From assembly GCF_036370855.1 (NCBI RefSeq), contig NC_088113.1, positions 14,218,501-14,282,500 on the forward strand: a DNA stretch of 64,000 nt. The letters run 5' to 3'. This DNA is from Dromaius novaehollandiae (lineage: Eukaryota; Chordata; Aves; Casuariiformes; Dromaiidae). The notes under the pieces are model-generated. The model was not told the origin of the DNA. It worked only from the letters and a program-made list of their open reading frames with translations, and ran no database searches. This document shows, one piece after another, positions 15,038 through 29,290 of the stretch. The first letter of the stretch is position 1. Each line of letters opens with the position of its first letter. Position numbers and translations under genes: made by a program.

Positions 15038-15115
15038 AAAGCAGAGAGGCTGGGAAAAGTGGAGAGGAGAGTTGCCCAGTGTCATAAAGCTAGTAATAGG
15101 TCTTAAGTCTCCTTA
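15038..15115 (-). mobile_element. MIR-like SINE fossil (core fragment)
   Basis: A stretch beginning TTGCCCAGTGTCATAAAGCT and continuing AGTAATAGGT agrees with the complement of the MIR core at about 23 of 30 positions by hand comparison. Flanking similarity is weak, so only a fragment remains. Confidence 0.45.
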
Positions 15116-18100
15116 GGTAAGTTATTTACTAACTGCTCTGAGACTTGGAATTACTTTTTGCTCCATAGGGGAGGCCTAATTATTCACTCAGGCCTACATA
15201 GCTAGTGAATTATGAAGCCATCTGTATCTCATGAATATAAATTCCATTCTCTCTGGTGTAGTTATATATAGTTATATCATTAGGGGGATGGCATATTCCA
15301 TATGCAGAGAAGGATAGAGAGAGATATTCCTCTACTTAAAAAACAGGAACAGTTTTCTGGCAACACAAATGATCATGTGTCCAGAAAGATAGATTATTTC
15401 ATTTCACTCCTGCTGACATGCAATATGTCAATTAAAATATTAACATATTTTTAACTCAGTAGATTGATTTTCACTTTGCCTTATTTTTAAGTAATTCTTC
15501 TTTGTTTGCTGCCTGAAAGAAACGTGATACGTTTATTCATCCCCTGAGCCAAATTGGTGACTGTTGCATGAAATACTCTTATCCACTGATGTTTTGCCCT
15601 AAAACTAACAGCGCTTTCAGCCTTTACTCCTTGGAGGCAGGAAGCATAGAAGAAAGAAATGACTTTATTTTGTATTATGTTACACTTCCAGAAAAGTCCA
15701 GTATTTGGTGTGTGTGTAGGCCATATGATGCTTCCATTTCAGCTTTCCCTGATGAAAGCCCATCAAAATTTGCAGTGGTATAACAGAGTCCTGTCCATTA
15801 TGCTTAAGATGCACTGACTTCTGAAAAACAACCTGAAGAAAGGGCTGCTTTTATGTCAGCTTTTGTGCAAGAATGAGAGGTTAATGATGTTAGAAGCTTC
15901 CAACCATTAGAGCAGGGAAATGGGCTTCTTAGCTGAAATTACCAGTGTTGGGGCATATGGGGTAGTTTGCTCTGGACCTTGTGTTTTGGAAAGTGAGAGA
16001 GGATACAGATTTATTGCTTGACAAGGCATGAGAAAAAGTCACACTCTGCTTGTCTGCAGTCCCTTGAAATGCCTGTGCTGCTCCCAAGCCTTAAACTTGT
16101 TTATCAGTGACTCACTGAGACCAGTATTGGGCTGACATTTTCCAGGGTAGACTTCTGAAGCTGTGCAGTGAGTTGGCACTGAAATAATTGGCCTAATTTT
16201 TCCGAAGTGATGAAGATTTGGGTGACATCTTCATTACATCCTGAGACATTTAAGAAGATAACACTAGGTGCCTGCATTTGAAATTCCCAGCCTTTTACTT
16301 CACCAGAAATTTACCTCAAAAGGAATTTGTGAAGATTACTAGGTTTCTAATGCCTTTTGAATTTCTTATTTAAAAGATTCTGCAAGCAAAGAGTAAGAAC
16401 AGCAATGTTAACAATATACAGTCTTCTGTGGCTCTGTTAACTCTTCAGGTCAAAAACCATGCTAGGCAACCAGTGATACTCTATACCAGAAGTTTGGGGG
16501 TAGGGTATAGAATATAGGGGACCAAGAGTTTTGCTTGCAGTATTCTGTGCCCAGCCAACTGCAGGTTCTGTGGTGACATTTATTTTAAAATGTAGTTTAT
16601 AGCAGTAATGCTGACTAGACATTTTTCTGTGTAAATCTGATTTCAAAGATATAGTTATTCCCTTATTTCAGACCTAGAAGCTAATGAGAAGTGACAGGCT
16701 TCAGGGAAGGACTCTGTTCTCCCATCTTCCAGGTGTGAACAGAGTGCCCTGAACTGCCTTCTCAGTCATTTGGGAAGAAGGGTATTAATTAGAAATATCA
16801 ACAGTGAAATGAATGATAGGCTATTCTCAGTTTTCCAGTCAGAGCTATTTATCACTTCAGTATATGGGGTTTTGTTCCATGTTCAGTGAAGTCAAACATC
16901 CGTTCTTTCCGTTGCATGGTTTGCACAGACACATAGGAGCTTCAGAATTTGCATGATCTAAATTGCAGAATTCCTTGTTTTCATGAGCTACAAGCAAAAA
17001 ATGAAAAGGTCATTGTTTATAATTTGTCCTGTTAGTACTTATCTTCAAATAAGATTAATTAAACTTATGACTGTCTGTGCCTACCACTTCACTCACTTGG
17101 CTTGCATTACAATCAAATCATCCTTTTAGACATTTGAAAACTAAGCACAGAAATTACTCAACTGGCTAAGAATTTCGATCTGAACCATACTTCACTTTTA
17201 AAAGCAATTATGAAGGTTCTTGACAGATGTAATATTCTAGCTGTAATCTTATTAGTAGAAGCAGCAATGGTAGGACAAGTTGCAGTCTGGATAAATTTAC
17301 TGCCAAGGCTAAACTATTTATTTCCAGCAACACTCATTTTTCAAAGAGCAGATGGTTTAATTCTCTGAACCAGCTGCTAATAAATAGGATAAGGAAAATC
17401 AGAGGTGGGGAATCAAATAATTATCTGCCCTTGAAAAATTCAACAAGGTTTGAAGGTATGCAGGCATTCCTGCCTCAAGTAATGGATTTTTCTTTTCATC
17501 TCAGACTGAAGTATCTACAGCCTCAAGTGGTATAACATAATGAAGTTCAATGTAAAATGGCCACCTCTTCAAAAATAGTCTAAGGAAGCAAAGAAAATAC
17601 TTTTAGATAAGCTTTAGATGCTCAAAGTTTCAAAACCTTGGATTTGTTTCTTTACAAATAATTTCCCAGTGTTTTGAGGCAAAAAACACTCCTGACAGCA
17701 GCAAAGATGTGAATTATGCTCTGCGTCCTGTCCCTCTTGACTGGCCTCCATGATGTGGTGGTTGACAAGAGGAGAGGATTGCTGTGCCTGCTCAGGCAGG
17801 GCCATTTTTCTTATCTGGTTCCCTACTCTGTCCTTCCTGCGGCAGCTCTGGCAGCCCTGGTGTGGTGGCTGTGCTCCCCATGGAGCAGAATGTAAATGCT
17901 GCACATCTGTACACATCAGCAAGAGTCAACACAGGATTGTAAATGATAGCTCTTGCTATGTAAAAGAGCAAACCTTAAGGTGCAAGCCACCTTTTTGAAC
18001 CACTAATGATATTTTAATAGGGCTATCTCGCAAAGCAATGTAGACCACAGCTGTGCTAGATGCATTGGCAGTTTCAGGCTTTCCAGGAGTAATGGCATGC

Positions 18101-18358
18101 AGCCTGTTGGTTTTAATCTCTATCTCAATCTCTTTAATATACTCCATGCTTGACATTTTCTTGTAGTTAGTTTCACATTTAACCACTTGCTAGTCAAACC
18201 TCTTACTAATCTAAGAGACCTGGCTTTCTTCATCCCTTTATTAATCAAATAATGAACAGAAAGGAAATGGATGTATCTATTAAAATCTTTGCCTAAGCAG
18301 AAACAATTAAATTTTCTGGCTCAGGGACAAAGCAAGCTAGTCTTTGGCAGTGATCATA

Positions 18359-18392
18359 ATCCACTCGAAGTAGTGATCCACTCGAAGTAGTG
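18359..18392 (+). repeat. Perfect 17-bp tandem duplication
   Basis: The unit ATCCACTCGAAGTAGTG occurs twice head to tail with no mismatch. Identity between copies suggests a recent duplication, probably replication slippage. Confidence 0.95.
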
Positions 18393-21300
18393 AATAGTGC
18401 AGCCAGGATTCTGATGCCCTATCTGAAGGGCTATTGAGATTTCTTGGAGGTTAGGACAAGACATAGCCTAAACAACATAAGACCATCTCATAGGTATAAC
18501 CAAATTCATCTAGTCTGATGCTGTAAAATAAAGCTAATGTGCAGAAGTGTTTGGGGGGGGAAAAGAACTTTCACAATAGCTATGGTTTTATTATTCACTG
18601 TTCTTCATAAATGGGAAAGTAAAATAATGCCATATCATTGTTGTCAACTCAAGGGTTCTCAGAATATTAAATTGCTTCTTGGGCTTGTAGTTCATTCCTG
18701 TTTGCATCTTTATTCTGTTTGGATACTAGCATATTCTGGAGCATGGCAGAGCTCCTTTTGTTTACTTTCATTTATTTTACCAATGTAGGGAGATATGTAG
18801 GAAGCAAGATAATAGGCTCCTTCATATAACTATTCAATAAAATGTCATCACTCAGGAGAGAAATCTGTACTTGTTTAACCATTGCCTCAATGGAACTGAA
18901 ATATGTGATTATGTACTTTCCTGAATTGAGATCTAAACTGTTTATGCTTCAAATACTATTCATAGTGGACTGTGACTTGAGTTTTTTTGCATATAGACAT
19001 AATTTTGATGAAATAATAGATGCAAGATCTGTTAGCTGTACTGGTCTTTTTCATAATTGCTTTGATATTACCATGATACTTGCTGCCCTGAGTAGAGTCT
19101 GGATCCAATGGACAGATTTAGAGATAACCAATGTGTTAGCAGTGTCATTTTCTCTGGAGCAGAGACAGTTTTGCTGCCAAATTTTAATTCCCTTTCAGTA
19201 AGGAAATAGCAAGCCTAGAGACTGCATGGTTCTTACTGCATCTTTTTGCCAATAAACCATATGGGAAATTGAGCAATACTCCTATCTAGACACTACCTGC
19301 CTATCTGCACATTGTGAATCATGCAATTTGGTGAATTGTATAAACCACTACTTAAATAGCATCTAAGAGTGTGTAATATTACAAAGACTTTAATTCCCTT
19401 TTTTGGTTGCATCTCTTCAGTTTAATAACACACTACCAGCAAGAGCACCAGCTTATCTTCCCCTGGGGACCATGTGTGAATAACTGCCCTTGAGAGTAGG
19501 CAACCCTGGTAAAAATGAAGGCACTATTGATTACCCATTAGTTTCAAAGTGAGTCACGCAAATACTGACCTATATTTTAATTAGGTATAGCCATTTACTC
19601 AAAAGGCATGCTAGTGCTGCCCTTGGATTATTTTTTATGCCTAACTGAATAGATTAGGGATGTTCCCAAAAATGAAATTGGGATTATTTAGCTGTCAACA
19701 GATCTATGAAGAGAGAAACTCATTGAAAGGAAGGGTCAATATTGCCATGGTTTCCACTGCTGGCTAATTGCATCTCTGTATCCTGCCCATTTGGATGACA
19801 AAACTCCTTATTTGTGGAATAGGGCAGTGACACACCCAAGTTTTAATAGCATCGAGGGGAGCAGGGCTGAGGGAGGATAGCAGCTGAATTACGTGACAAA
19901 GGTTATTTGATTCATTATTCTCAATTTAGGGCTTTCATAGTTGGGTGCCTCTTATAAAAGGAGAAGGAAATTGGAAAGGGTAAGATTGGTTCAAAATGAG
20001 TATTGCAGTACATTAAATTGGGACTTTCTCTGCTTCACTATTCTTGAATGCAGTTTTGAAGCTCTGAGGATAGGTTGGCAGCATTTCTTCCTCTTCCTGA
20101 GAAGCAAAAAGAAAAATGGTCTTTAAATTGAGTAAGCCTAATTGCCCCAAGGCAGAAGAACATGGACCCAGCAGTCATTTTCACTAGCCTAGTAGTGGTG
20201 AGAAGTGCAGTTTAGAGCAAGTTCTGTGTGAAATTGTGCAGACTTCATTAGGAGGAAAGGCCTTGCTGGGCAAAACCAGGTGTATTTGTATTGCCTGACT
20301 AATTTTCTTTGTTTTTATGAGCACGTTTCTGTTTCCCCCACAGTTTGTGCATTGTTGCACATGGAGCTGAGCTTTGTGTGCATTTACTCCTCATGTTTTG
20401 TCTTTGACCTTCCTTCCCCATTGTGCAAATAGGTGTGAAACCAATTGCATAAAAGCAAGAACTACGCAGCTGAAAAATAGTTGTGTGTTGGGCCTTGAAG
20501 GTGTAAACTCTGCCATCGGCCTGCTCCAGGGCATTGTGCCTTCCAGTTCATTCAAGCATTTTGCCCTTCTACCTCACTGGCAAATAGATCAATGTTTTCC
20601 CATGAATTAATCAAGCAATACACAAACCATAATGGTTTTATCCATTGTAAGTTTTCCAAGAGAAAATGAGTGTTTTGTCAGGATAGAAATATTTCAGTGA
20701 CTCTAATTTTTGGCAATGTGCTTGATAGGACAGATGAAAACATACCATTTAGGCTTCCTTATTTTGTTCTGATAGTCTTCCATATTTTGTTTAGTCTCAG
20801 ATTTAAATGTTTAATATTAAATCATTGTATACTGAATTTGGCATATTTCATTTAATTTTGACCTTTAACAATATTGTTTATACATGTCCTACATGAAACT
20901 ATGCTGAATTTTTATTCTGCGAATAATGTCAGAATTTTCACTTCATTCTGAATAGGAATGAAAATGAATGCCAAAACTAAGAGTATTTCACAGAATATAT
21001 GTTCCATTTTTTTCAATGAATGTAATAATAGATAATTCGAAATGATGCAACTTTGAAAAAATAGCTTCAATTTACCTTCAAAACCTTAAAAATCAGTCAT
21101 TGATTTTGTCATCTTGCTTGTATATGGATTTTAGCTTGTGATTTTGGATTGTTCAACAGTTAAAAGTATCAAGAAAGCAAGCCTAGAGGTACATACTAAA
21201 ATGATGTAAGTAAATAAACCATGCATGATGAGGAAAATGGCAGACTGGAGTAATAATGCTAATTTCATTTTAACTGTAAAAAAATCTAGAGTTTAAATTT

Positions 21301-21558
21301 GTTTTTGATTTAAGTTTGATTTTGATGTAAGAAGGTGACAGACAACTGTATTTAGTCAATCTGGATTTGTAAAACCAAGTCTACACATGCAAATCAGCTT
21401 CTGTGGCCACAGTGATAGAATTTTTTTCACAAATGCATTCATATTTGGATATTTGTGCACTTATATTTATAAACATTCTTTGATATCTGGGTTTTGAGTA
21501 GTTCATGAAATTATGCCATGAGAAATGTTGAAATAACCCTAGAAATACATATATATTG

Positions 21559-21574
21559 AATATTTTAAAATATT
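21559..21574. repeat. 16-bp perfect palindrome
   Basis: AATATTTTAAAATATT equals its own reverse complement. In AT-rich DNA such palindromes arise often, so no function is claimed. Confidence 0.9.
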
Positions 21575-24500
21575 TTCATTTTTGCAAGTAAAAAAATGGA
21601 TTTTACTGCAGAGCATATCAGAAGCAAGATGGGGAAGCTGAGTGAAAGGAGGAGACAGATGGATTGACAGAAGGACTAATATAGTAAAGTTTATTTGCTT
21701 TTGGCCATGTATTTGCTTGGCATCCAGTGGAGTGTTTGATTATTATTCCAATGAAACACAAGCTTTTTCCTCTTGAATGTCACTGCAGAATGTCTTGGCC
21801 TAATTTAGAAGCTATTCTTTTGGTATTTGTTTTGCAGGTTTTTTTCTCCATATCTGTGCCTATTAATGAATTTTGTATCAGTTTGAATATATATCATTTG
21901 GTGCCACAGTGCAAAAGTGTGGAAAACCAGAAATAAGAAGATTCTCTATGGAAAAGGTAGTGAATCTCATGATAAATAACGAGTAGGATGCCAGCTACCA
22001 GTATGGCAGCTTCTAGGGATCACTTTTCACCTAGATATGTAACAGGAGCATGCAGTGGCAGAGGAAGAACTGTGCATACACTTCCTTATGGCTGTACACA
22101 ACTGTTGCCATTACACCCTGATCAGTAAAGGGGGATTCTCAGTGCATAGTCAGAGGTTCAGGCTTGTCTCAGCTGGAGTAACTGTTGGTGGATGCCTTTA
22201 GAGACTTCTTGAGGTCTTAGGTTAAATAAGTTTCTGCCCCAGCTGTGACTTGAACAAAGTCCTAGAACAATGTATAGAATTAATCCAGAGGAATCATCTA
22301 AAGGCAGTTCATTGTATTGCCATGAAAAGATCCAATATCCAGCCTGTATGGTACCCTTAGTCTGAAAAATTCTTTGCAGTCCCTGAAATACTGCTGATTT
22401 TATCACTTAGTGCCTGGAATACAGTATGGCCCTGACTGCCAGTGCTTAGAAACAAGAGAGCAAAATACTTTGGCCCTATCATCACAGAGCAGACCATATG
22501 GCAGCCTTTGCCAGCCAAGCAGTCACCCAGGTCAAGGGCTAATATACCCCACTAAAGGAGGTGGAGGGATAAGAAAAGTGTGGGTCTAACCACTTAACCA
22601 GTGAAGCTGTAGGTCTAACCAGTTATGAACACTGGGAGAGGAAGGGGCAGATTTGTTTTCCCAGTTTATTTCCTCATTCAACATAGACTCTGAAATATTC
22701 ATTTGTTTGTGCCTTCAGTTTTTACTTTCCCTGTACTCAGATTTAACCAAGAGTTTCAAAACTAGGCTATTTCATATTTCAGAATAGGCTTGCCATTATA
22801 GGTAGGTTCCCAAGCAAGTAGCCTGTTTCACAAAATCATGAATGTTTGACAGCTCCTCTTAAATTCAGTGATTGCTTCTGAAGTCCAGGACCAAGAATTT
22901 ACCTTTTAGGCCTGGGACATACCATAGCTATTTCCCGATTCCATTTTAAGATGAAGTTCAGGCAAGTATGGTGTTTCCCATGTGGGAAGGATGTTGGATG
23001 TATGACAGAGTGCTCTGGCCTTTTTTCTAATCTGAGTGGCAGGAGAGCCAAGACTACCAAGGATGCTGCAGAATACAGCTAGTGCCAAGAGGCTTGGCAT
23101 TTTTGAAATGTGGATCATTTATTGGAGTCCCTAAATGACGTTATGCACATGAAGTTTTTTCTGCTGAATAGTCGAGATCTACTGAGCCAGGCTTATGGGA
23201 GCTTGTTGTTTGAGCTCCAGCTCCCAATTAGCTGTTTCATTTCAGTATCTTTTCCTTTGAAGATATCTGCAAAACTGGGGAGAATTCTGAATAGTAATGT
23301 ATAAATTGTGCTATGTTTTGATACCATTGTGCATTTGGAATAGCAGTTTTGATAGCATTCATCTAGGTTTAGCATGGAGTAAGTGAAAGCTGTAATACCT
23401 TATTCTTTTCCACCTCTTTCACTTGCTACATGTTTTAGGCTGTTTATAAAATGCTATATGGTTAGAAAAGATTGTATTAACAGAATTCCATATTCATTTC
23501 TCTCTAACTTCTAGGTCAAATTTGATCAGCTTACAAGTCAAAGAATGCTTTCTGCCGTAGCTGTAAACAGCTGAGATGTGGAAGTCAAGCTGTGAAGAGA
23601 AAGCTCTGGTCTCTTCTTTGCCTCACACAATTTCATTGTCAGCTAAATTTTTCTTTCAGGTGCTTACCTGGAAGAAAGACAACTAGGACCATACCAGGAA
23701 GAAAAACAACTTCTGAATTTCACAAGCCCAGGTTATCTGAGCCTCAGAATAGTATGTGAATCCTGTCACAGATCGGTCATTCTCAAGAAATCACAGCTCT
23801 GCAAGTGCTGAGGGGAAAAATGTATTTCTTTAGTGAAGCCACAATATATGAATCAAAAATATAGAGGAAATACTTTATTGTGTAAGAAGGTGTTGTGTTT
23901 TTTGTCATGGTCCAGTTTTCTGACAATGATCAGACCTGTCTGCAATATTGCACAAAATATCCCTTAAAGTTGTCAGAAGATTGCTCATTTTCATCAGTTT
24001 ATCAAATTCCTCTCCTCACTTCTCATGTATATAGTCCTCTCTTGGACTGGAAAACAACTATTTTGTTGTTTTCCTATTTTGGAAAAAGATGCTGTCACAT
24101 CTTGCTGAGAAGATGGTTTGGGGTTGGTAATAATCAGTGTTATGGGATACACTTCAATGCACTAAATTATAAACATTTCTGACTATTAAACTGACTTTTA
24201 GTAATGCTTATCTTTAAGGTGTGCTGAAACCACACCTATATCATGTAGACTGGGTATAAGCTTTCTCTTCTAGAAGCTTTGAATGTCAGTGATTAATGTA
24301 AATAATACTTAAGAGTTGGAAAGAAATAAAGCAATGTTATAGCTGAAGGTGAACAAAGGTAAAAGTGTGTTTGCTTTGGGCTGTGGAGAATTTGTGTACT
24401 TCTCATGTACATAATGTAGATCTGAGTAAAGATGCTTATCTGTTTACAGTTCTATAACTGCATAATATGGAAAGAAAAGGCATTTGTCTATCAATTATTG

Positions 24501-24742
24501 ACGTGGAAAAATGGAATCATACAGTGCAGTATCATCTTTTGTAGAAATCCTTAATTCTGACAATTTCAATGTATATTCTGTGAAGGAATCAATTTTCTTG
24601 TTTTGAAAGAGTTGCATTTCACAAAAAGGAAATATTTGATAATGAGATGATACTTTTTCACAAATGTCACATTGTTTTTTAGTATTTTCCATTTCTGATT
24701 GCCTAATGTAGACCTCTTCTGAAATGAATGCTTTAAATCACT

Positions 24743-24785
24743 TTGATAATTATACTGAATAATTTTAATTCAATATAATTATCAA
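24743..24785. repeat. AT-rich inverted repeat / hairpin
   Basis: An 18-base left arm (24,743-24,760) and right arm (24,768-24,785) pair at 17 of 18 positions around a seven-base loop; the one mismatch is C against A, 12 bases in from the outside. It is immediately followed by a short AATTATCAAT tandem. Confidence 0.85.
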
Positions 24786-24796
24786 TAATTATCAAT
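24777..24796 (+). repeat. AATTATCAAT tandem (2 copies)
   Basis: Two perfect 10-base units overlap the right arm of the hairpin next to it and are followed by a partial third copy (AATCAA). Confidence 0.85.
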
Positions 24797-27700
24797 AATC
24801 AAATCTTTTATCCAATTATCTATTTATTTAGTTGCCCCTTGAAAGTTAACTCATCTCATCTGTATTGAGATTCAGCCATGACCAGTTTCTGTCTTAACCT
24901 CTGACTTGGCTGCACCCAAGTCCCAGCTGGAGGGTCCCAGTGTTGGCACAAAATGCCAGGCTTTACAAAACATCTTGAAACTTTTGGACCTATAGAAGAA
25001 ATGGAATGATGTTTTTGGTTTTGAGTATGTTTACATCTCTAAGTCTTGGCTTTCTGGGAAGCTGGGAATGCACATGGGAAATGCCCATTTGTCAGTGCTT
25101 TTCTACCTTCATGCGAAGAGAAAGTAGAAGCTACATGCTTGAATGCAAGCTAGTAAGAAATGAAAAGCATGGCAGTGCCAGAGGCTGGGAAGTAATGAGC
25201 CTTGCTAAATTCTTACCACCTAGCAAAACACAGTAGGTCATCTTTGTCATCTTCAGTTTTAAGAAAATGGTAGAGTCACTTAGAAAGTTGATTCTTACTT
25301 GACACCAGTGAGAAGCCAGCCTGCAACATAAGTCCCTGCACTTCTCATTTACTCCCTTTGGCAGGATTGCTTCTTCATTGAAAAATGAAGTTTCATTTTA
25401 TCTTATGGGCTGCCAACAACTTAGCAAGTCAGTCTTTTGTATGATTATCCAAAATGAACTAAATACTGTTATTCACAGTCTGAATGGCTCTAAAACTTTG
25501 TGTCATGGACTATCTAAAGGACCTTGTACTGAGTGAAGATCAAGAACAGATTAAAAACCATTGCCTTTAAAAATTATACTTTTTTTTTAAACTGAGCAGC
25601 AGAAATTAGACTTGAGCAGGCTTCCTGCTGCTCAAACTTATGTTCAGTCTGGGAACAGCAGGAACTTTCACCCTCTCTGGCAGTTGACTGCTGCAGAGTT
25701 GAATTTAGTCCATGATTCTGTCAGGTCTGTGGGAAAAGTGCTTGGACTCCATTTTCTCTTGGTTCAAGGAACTCATGCACAACTCCATATTCTTCCCTCT
25801 TTGTAGCCTTGGTTCAGCAGCCTCCAGCTGAAAAGTCCTGAGGCTGTTATGCTGCCTGATCCCCAGGTGTGCTGTGGACATTGGTCACTTGAATGGTAAG
25901 TTGAAGCTCTCAGCTAGTGTGGCTGGTGACAAAACTGGTGGAGGGTTATTGGTACCTGAAGGACCTTTGCTGCTCTTGTTTATTCTTAGTGATGACCCAA
26001 GCTGCACACAGATTACTGCTCCTGAAATGATTTTGGGCAACAGGAGCCTTCCCTGATGCCTGTCATGATGCCAAACTCTCCAGGTTTCCTTGGGTTATAT
26101 TCTTTGGATATCTGGTCACCCTATGGATGTTGGGGGGAAAAAGTAATGCACTCAGCAATCCTTTTGTGCAACTGGCCCATGTGAAAGAAAGCCAAGATAG
26201 CCTCCCTGCAGCTATGCCTATTCATACCATGAGTTTGTGATTCTGTTTTTGTGATAGTTAAGGGAAACTGCTCTTATCAAGATGTTAGGCAAAAAGGCAT
26301 TTCTTCCCACTGTTATGGTCAGTCCTCTCCAGCCACAGGCAAAACAAAACTGTTACGACTTCTGCCCTTTGTACAACAGCTTTGGTTTGAAGAAACCACT
26401 TGGGTCTGGTAGTATCTAAAAAACTGTTTCATTATTTATAACATGGAAAGCCTGGTTGCATCTACAAAAAGCTGCTTTGGCATGTTTCTGAAAGAGAACT
26501 CAGTAGAGGTCGGTAGAGAGCTCTTAAATGTTTAAAGGAAGACTACTGAGCTGCTGGATACCGTGGGAGTCCTCCCTATGTGTTGGCCATCCTGTTCCTC
26601 CTGTGCAACTAACAGTTTTGTTGCTGGTTCTGGCAGTCTGTTACTGCAATTCCTCCCAAAACTTAAAATGTGATTTCTTTAGTTAGAGGCTGATCTATGC
26701 CATATTGCAGTGCGAAGAAAAATTTTATGCTGGAGTTCTTATAAATGCTCAAAAATGTAGGGTTTTTATTGGAAATGCTAGCATAGCTTAACTAAAGCAG
26801 AGCAAACAGGTTCATAAAGTACTACGATGTGAATTACTGCTAAAATATAATTAGCATGGTGAATGCAAATACCATGGAATAATTTCACCAAAATAATTAG
26901 AATAGGTTTCATTATTCTGATGTATTTTTGCAAGCTTGTATTAGTTGTCTAAATTAATCAAAAAATGAGTATAATTCTCTGATTGTAGTATTTTTCTAAA
27001 ATTGTAAAGAAATAAATTGTACAGCATGTTCTGAATATTAGAAAGCACTTCCTCACTTGGTCAGAAGCCAGTGATAAAAATAATAATAATAAAAAAAGCT
27101 AATTTCAATTCAAAATGAACTCATTCCTATACTGGCTGCTGAAATACATGAGACAGGCATACTGGCAGAAGCTGGCTCAGATGCTACCTTCTTCTGCCTG
27201 TCTGCCTCCAGAAAAAAAATCCAAACTGAAATATTTCAAAACAAATGGGTTTTAGAACAAAATTAACAGATGTTACAGTATTGGCCCATGGCATTCTCTG
27301 GCCTGTTTTCCAAACTCCTAATCCACCCAGAGAGCTTTTAAAAAGGTTAAAGAATAGACACAAACACATGAGTATGATTCCTTTTATTGCACGGACTATA
27401 CAAACAGGTTGCAAGATGCTGGGAAAATAATATTCCATTCCTGCAGGTGTGGGAGATTCATGTGCTGATTCTGGTGAAATAAATGAAGGGAACACATGTA
27501 AGAAACAGATGAAACAATTGCTGTGAATAGGTGTGGATTTAGCTGATGTCTGTATTTGATTCATCTGTGAAACAGTAGGAGGGGTGGCATATACATTCCT
27601 GAGAAGTCTCTACAGCTCACCTCCCCTCCCTCTCATTTTTCATTTTGGATACTTAATGAATCCCTTCTACATTGCAGTCTCTTTCTGAGAAATGTTTCAT

Positions 27701-28959
27701 GCCTGTGAACCCAGCAGACTGGAATACCTATTTTACAGTTTTCCTAGGGGACAAACTCCACCCAGACCTCTCCAGAAAGATCATTTTCTAGTCCTATTTC
27801 CAACTTCAAATTGCCTAATGATGTGTCTGAAGCTGGGGGTAGAATTTTTTATGTGATACCCCTGCTCTGTCTCAAGGGGAAGGCTTTTCTGGGGCAGTAT
27901 AGCCATGGTTATCTTTCATAAAACATTCCCGTGACCTTGGTGTAACAAATTAGTCCAGCTGAAATCTTCTGTTATATCTGCTGCCATACAGAACAAAACC
28001 CACGGAATGAGTCTACTGATCAGTTCGGCTAAATGTTGCCTTCTGACATGAGCTGGTCATGAAAATAGCTGCCTGCCTTTATTGAGAAAATTTCAATTTT
28101 TCATGAAAAATATAAATATCCCTGTACTCCAGCAGAAAATTGCCAGGACTGGAGAAAAAATGTCGCTATTCCTCCTTTTTCACCCCCCATGCTCCCAAAC
28201 TGTTTTGAAGGAATTTTTTTCTGTCAGTATTTAGTGCTGAAATGTTGCCTTCAAAGGGCTTGAGTTCTTGTATGATGGCTTGCTGAAAAAAATTGACTGT
28301 TTGAACACACATAAAACAACATATTCCATAGAAAAGTTAGCAAGGTAGTACTACATGGGAGAAGCAGTAACTGGGGCTTGTTGCCTTAGGTTGTAATCAC
28401 AACCAATAATCAAATAGAAAAAAATTTACGGGCTAGAACAAACTACACCAGATATCACCTCCTACTCCTGCTTGCCTCAGACAGTGTTCTCCATTGGTCC
28501 TGCTTTCCTCCCTTTCCCATTTAATCCTGGATTCTTTTAAACACTTTAAGTAGGCATTAAATAGTTAATTTTTCTAGAGCATTTGAAAATAAAATGTGTG
28601 CTATGGTATTCATTATTCCGAACTTTTTCAAGCCAAAGACGGGAGAAAGCTGATTATTATTTGCCAAGCCAGTAATTGGAAAACTGATTATCTGTTAGCA
28701 ACCCTAGTTTACCCTATTCCAGAAGAGGAAAACATTGACCTTTCTACCTGTCACCATGAAGTGAGTCATGGCTGACACGTTTGAAGCTGATGTGCACTAT
28801 TTGCAAGATAAATCAGTATTGCAAGTCATCCTGCTTCATTTTTGTCTCAGTCCTTCTGACGGGCCCACAAAAGAGCCTCAGGCTTCTCCTGTCTCATTCA
28901 ATTACTCAGCAGGCCCAGGCACATTATCTGAAAATAACTTCCTAGACCATTTCTTGCTC

Positions 28960-29290
28960 TTGAGGCGAACCGCGCTCCCCCGGCCGTGACCCACGCCTCC
29001 CCCAGCGCTGATGGCACCGGCTGGACACCAAAGTCTGCTGAGATACAGCAGGGGAAGTCCTCCCTGGCCAGGTGGTGGGGTTGGCACGGGTCTCATCTGG
29101 TGTCGTGGCTGTAACTGAGGAGCTTGGTGCTCGGTGCTTCCACTCAACCTTTCCCTTCCGGCCTTCCCTGGCGCGGCAGCGGTGAGGAAGCGGAAGGGCA
29201 TCGCGGCTGCCCCCGTTCCTGCGCTGCCGTCTCTCGCTGGAGAACGGAGACGTTCTTTAAGAAGGGGCGATCAAGTCATGTGGCTGCTTC
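28960..29290. other. Orphan CpG-rich patch 1
   Basis: About 330 bases with many CpG dinucleotides interrupt AT-rich sequence. A 168-codon open frame (29,134-29,640, + strand) begins here but has no recognisable similarity and owes its length to the GC content of its first part. No TATA box, splice donor or coding exon was identified. Confidence 0.6.

Larger units (their letters stand above)
15116..28959. other. AT-rich intergenic sequence, no gene seen
   Basis: The stretch holds the small tandem and inverted repeats listed separately and otherwise nothing recognisable. The longest open frames (18,842-19,201 on +, 119 codons; 27,184-27,564 on -, 126 codons) have no recognisable domain, signal peptide or repeat pattern and no flanking splice or promoter signals that would support them. 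Confidence 0.6.

Noticed and set aside
18842-19201. 119-codon open frame on the + strand in AT-rich DNA
   Set aside because: Longer than usual for AT-rich sequence, but hydrophobic residues are scattered, no family is recognisable and no splice or polyadenylation context supports it.
21559-21574. AATATTTTAAAATATT palindrome as a regulatory site
   Set aside because: Composed only of A and T in an AT-rich region, where such palindromes are expected; listed as a repeat but not promoted to a finding.
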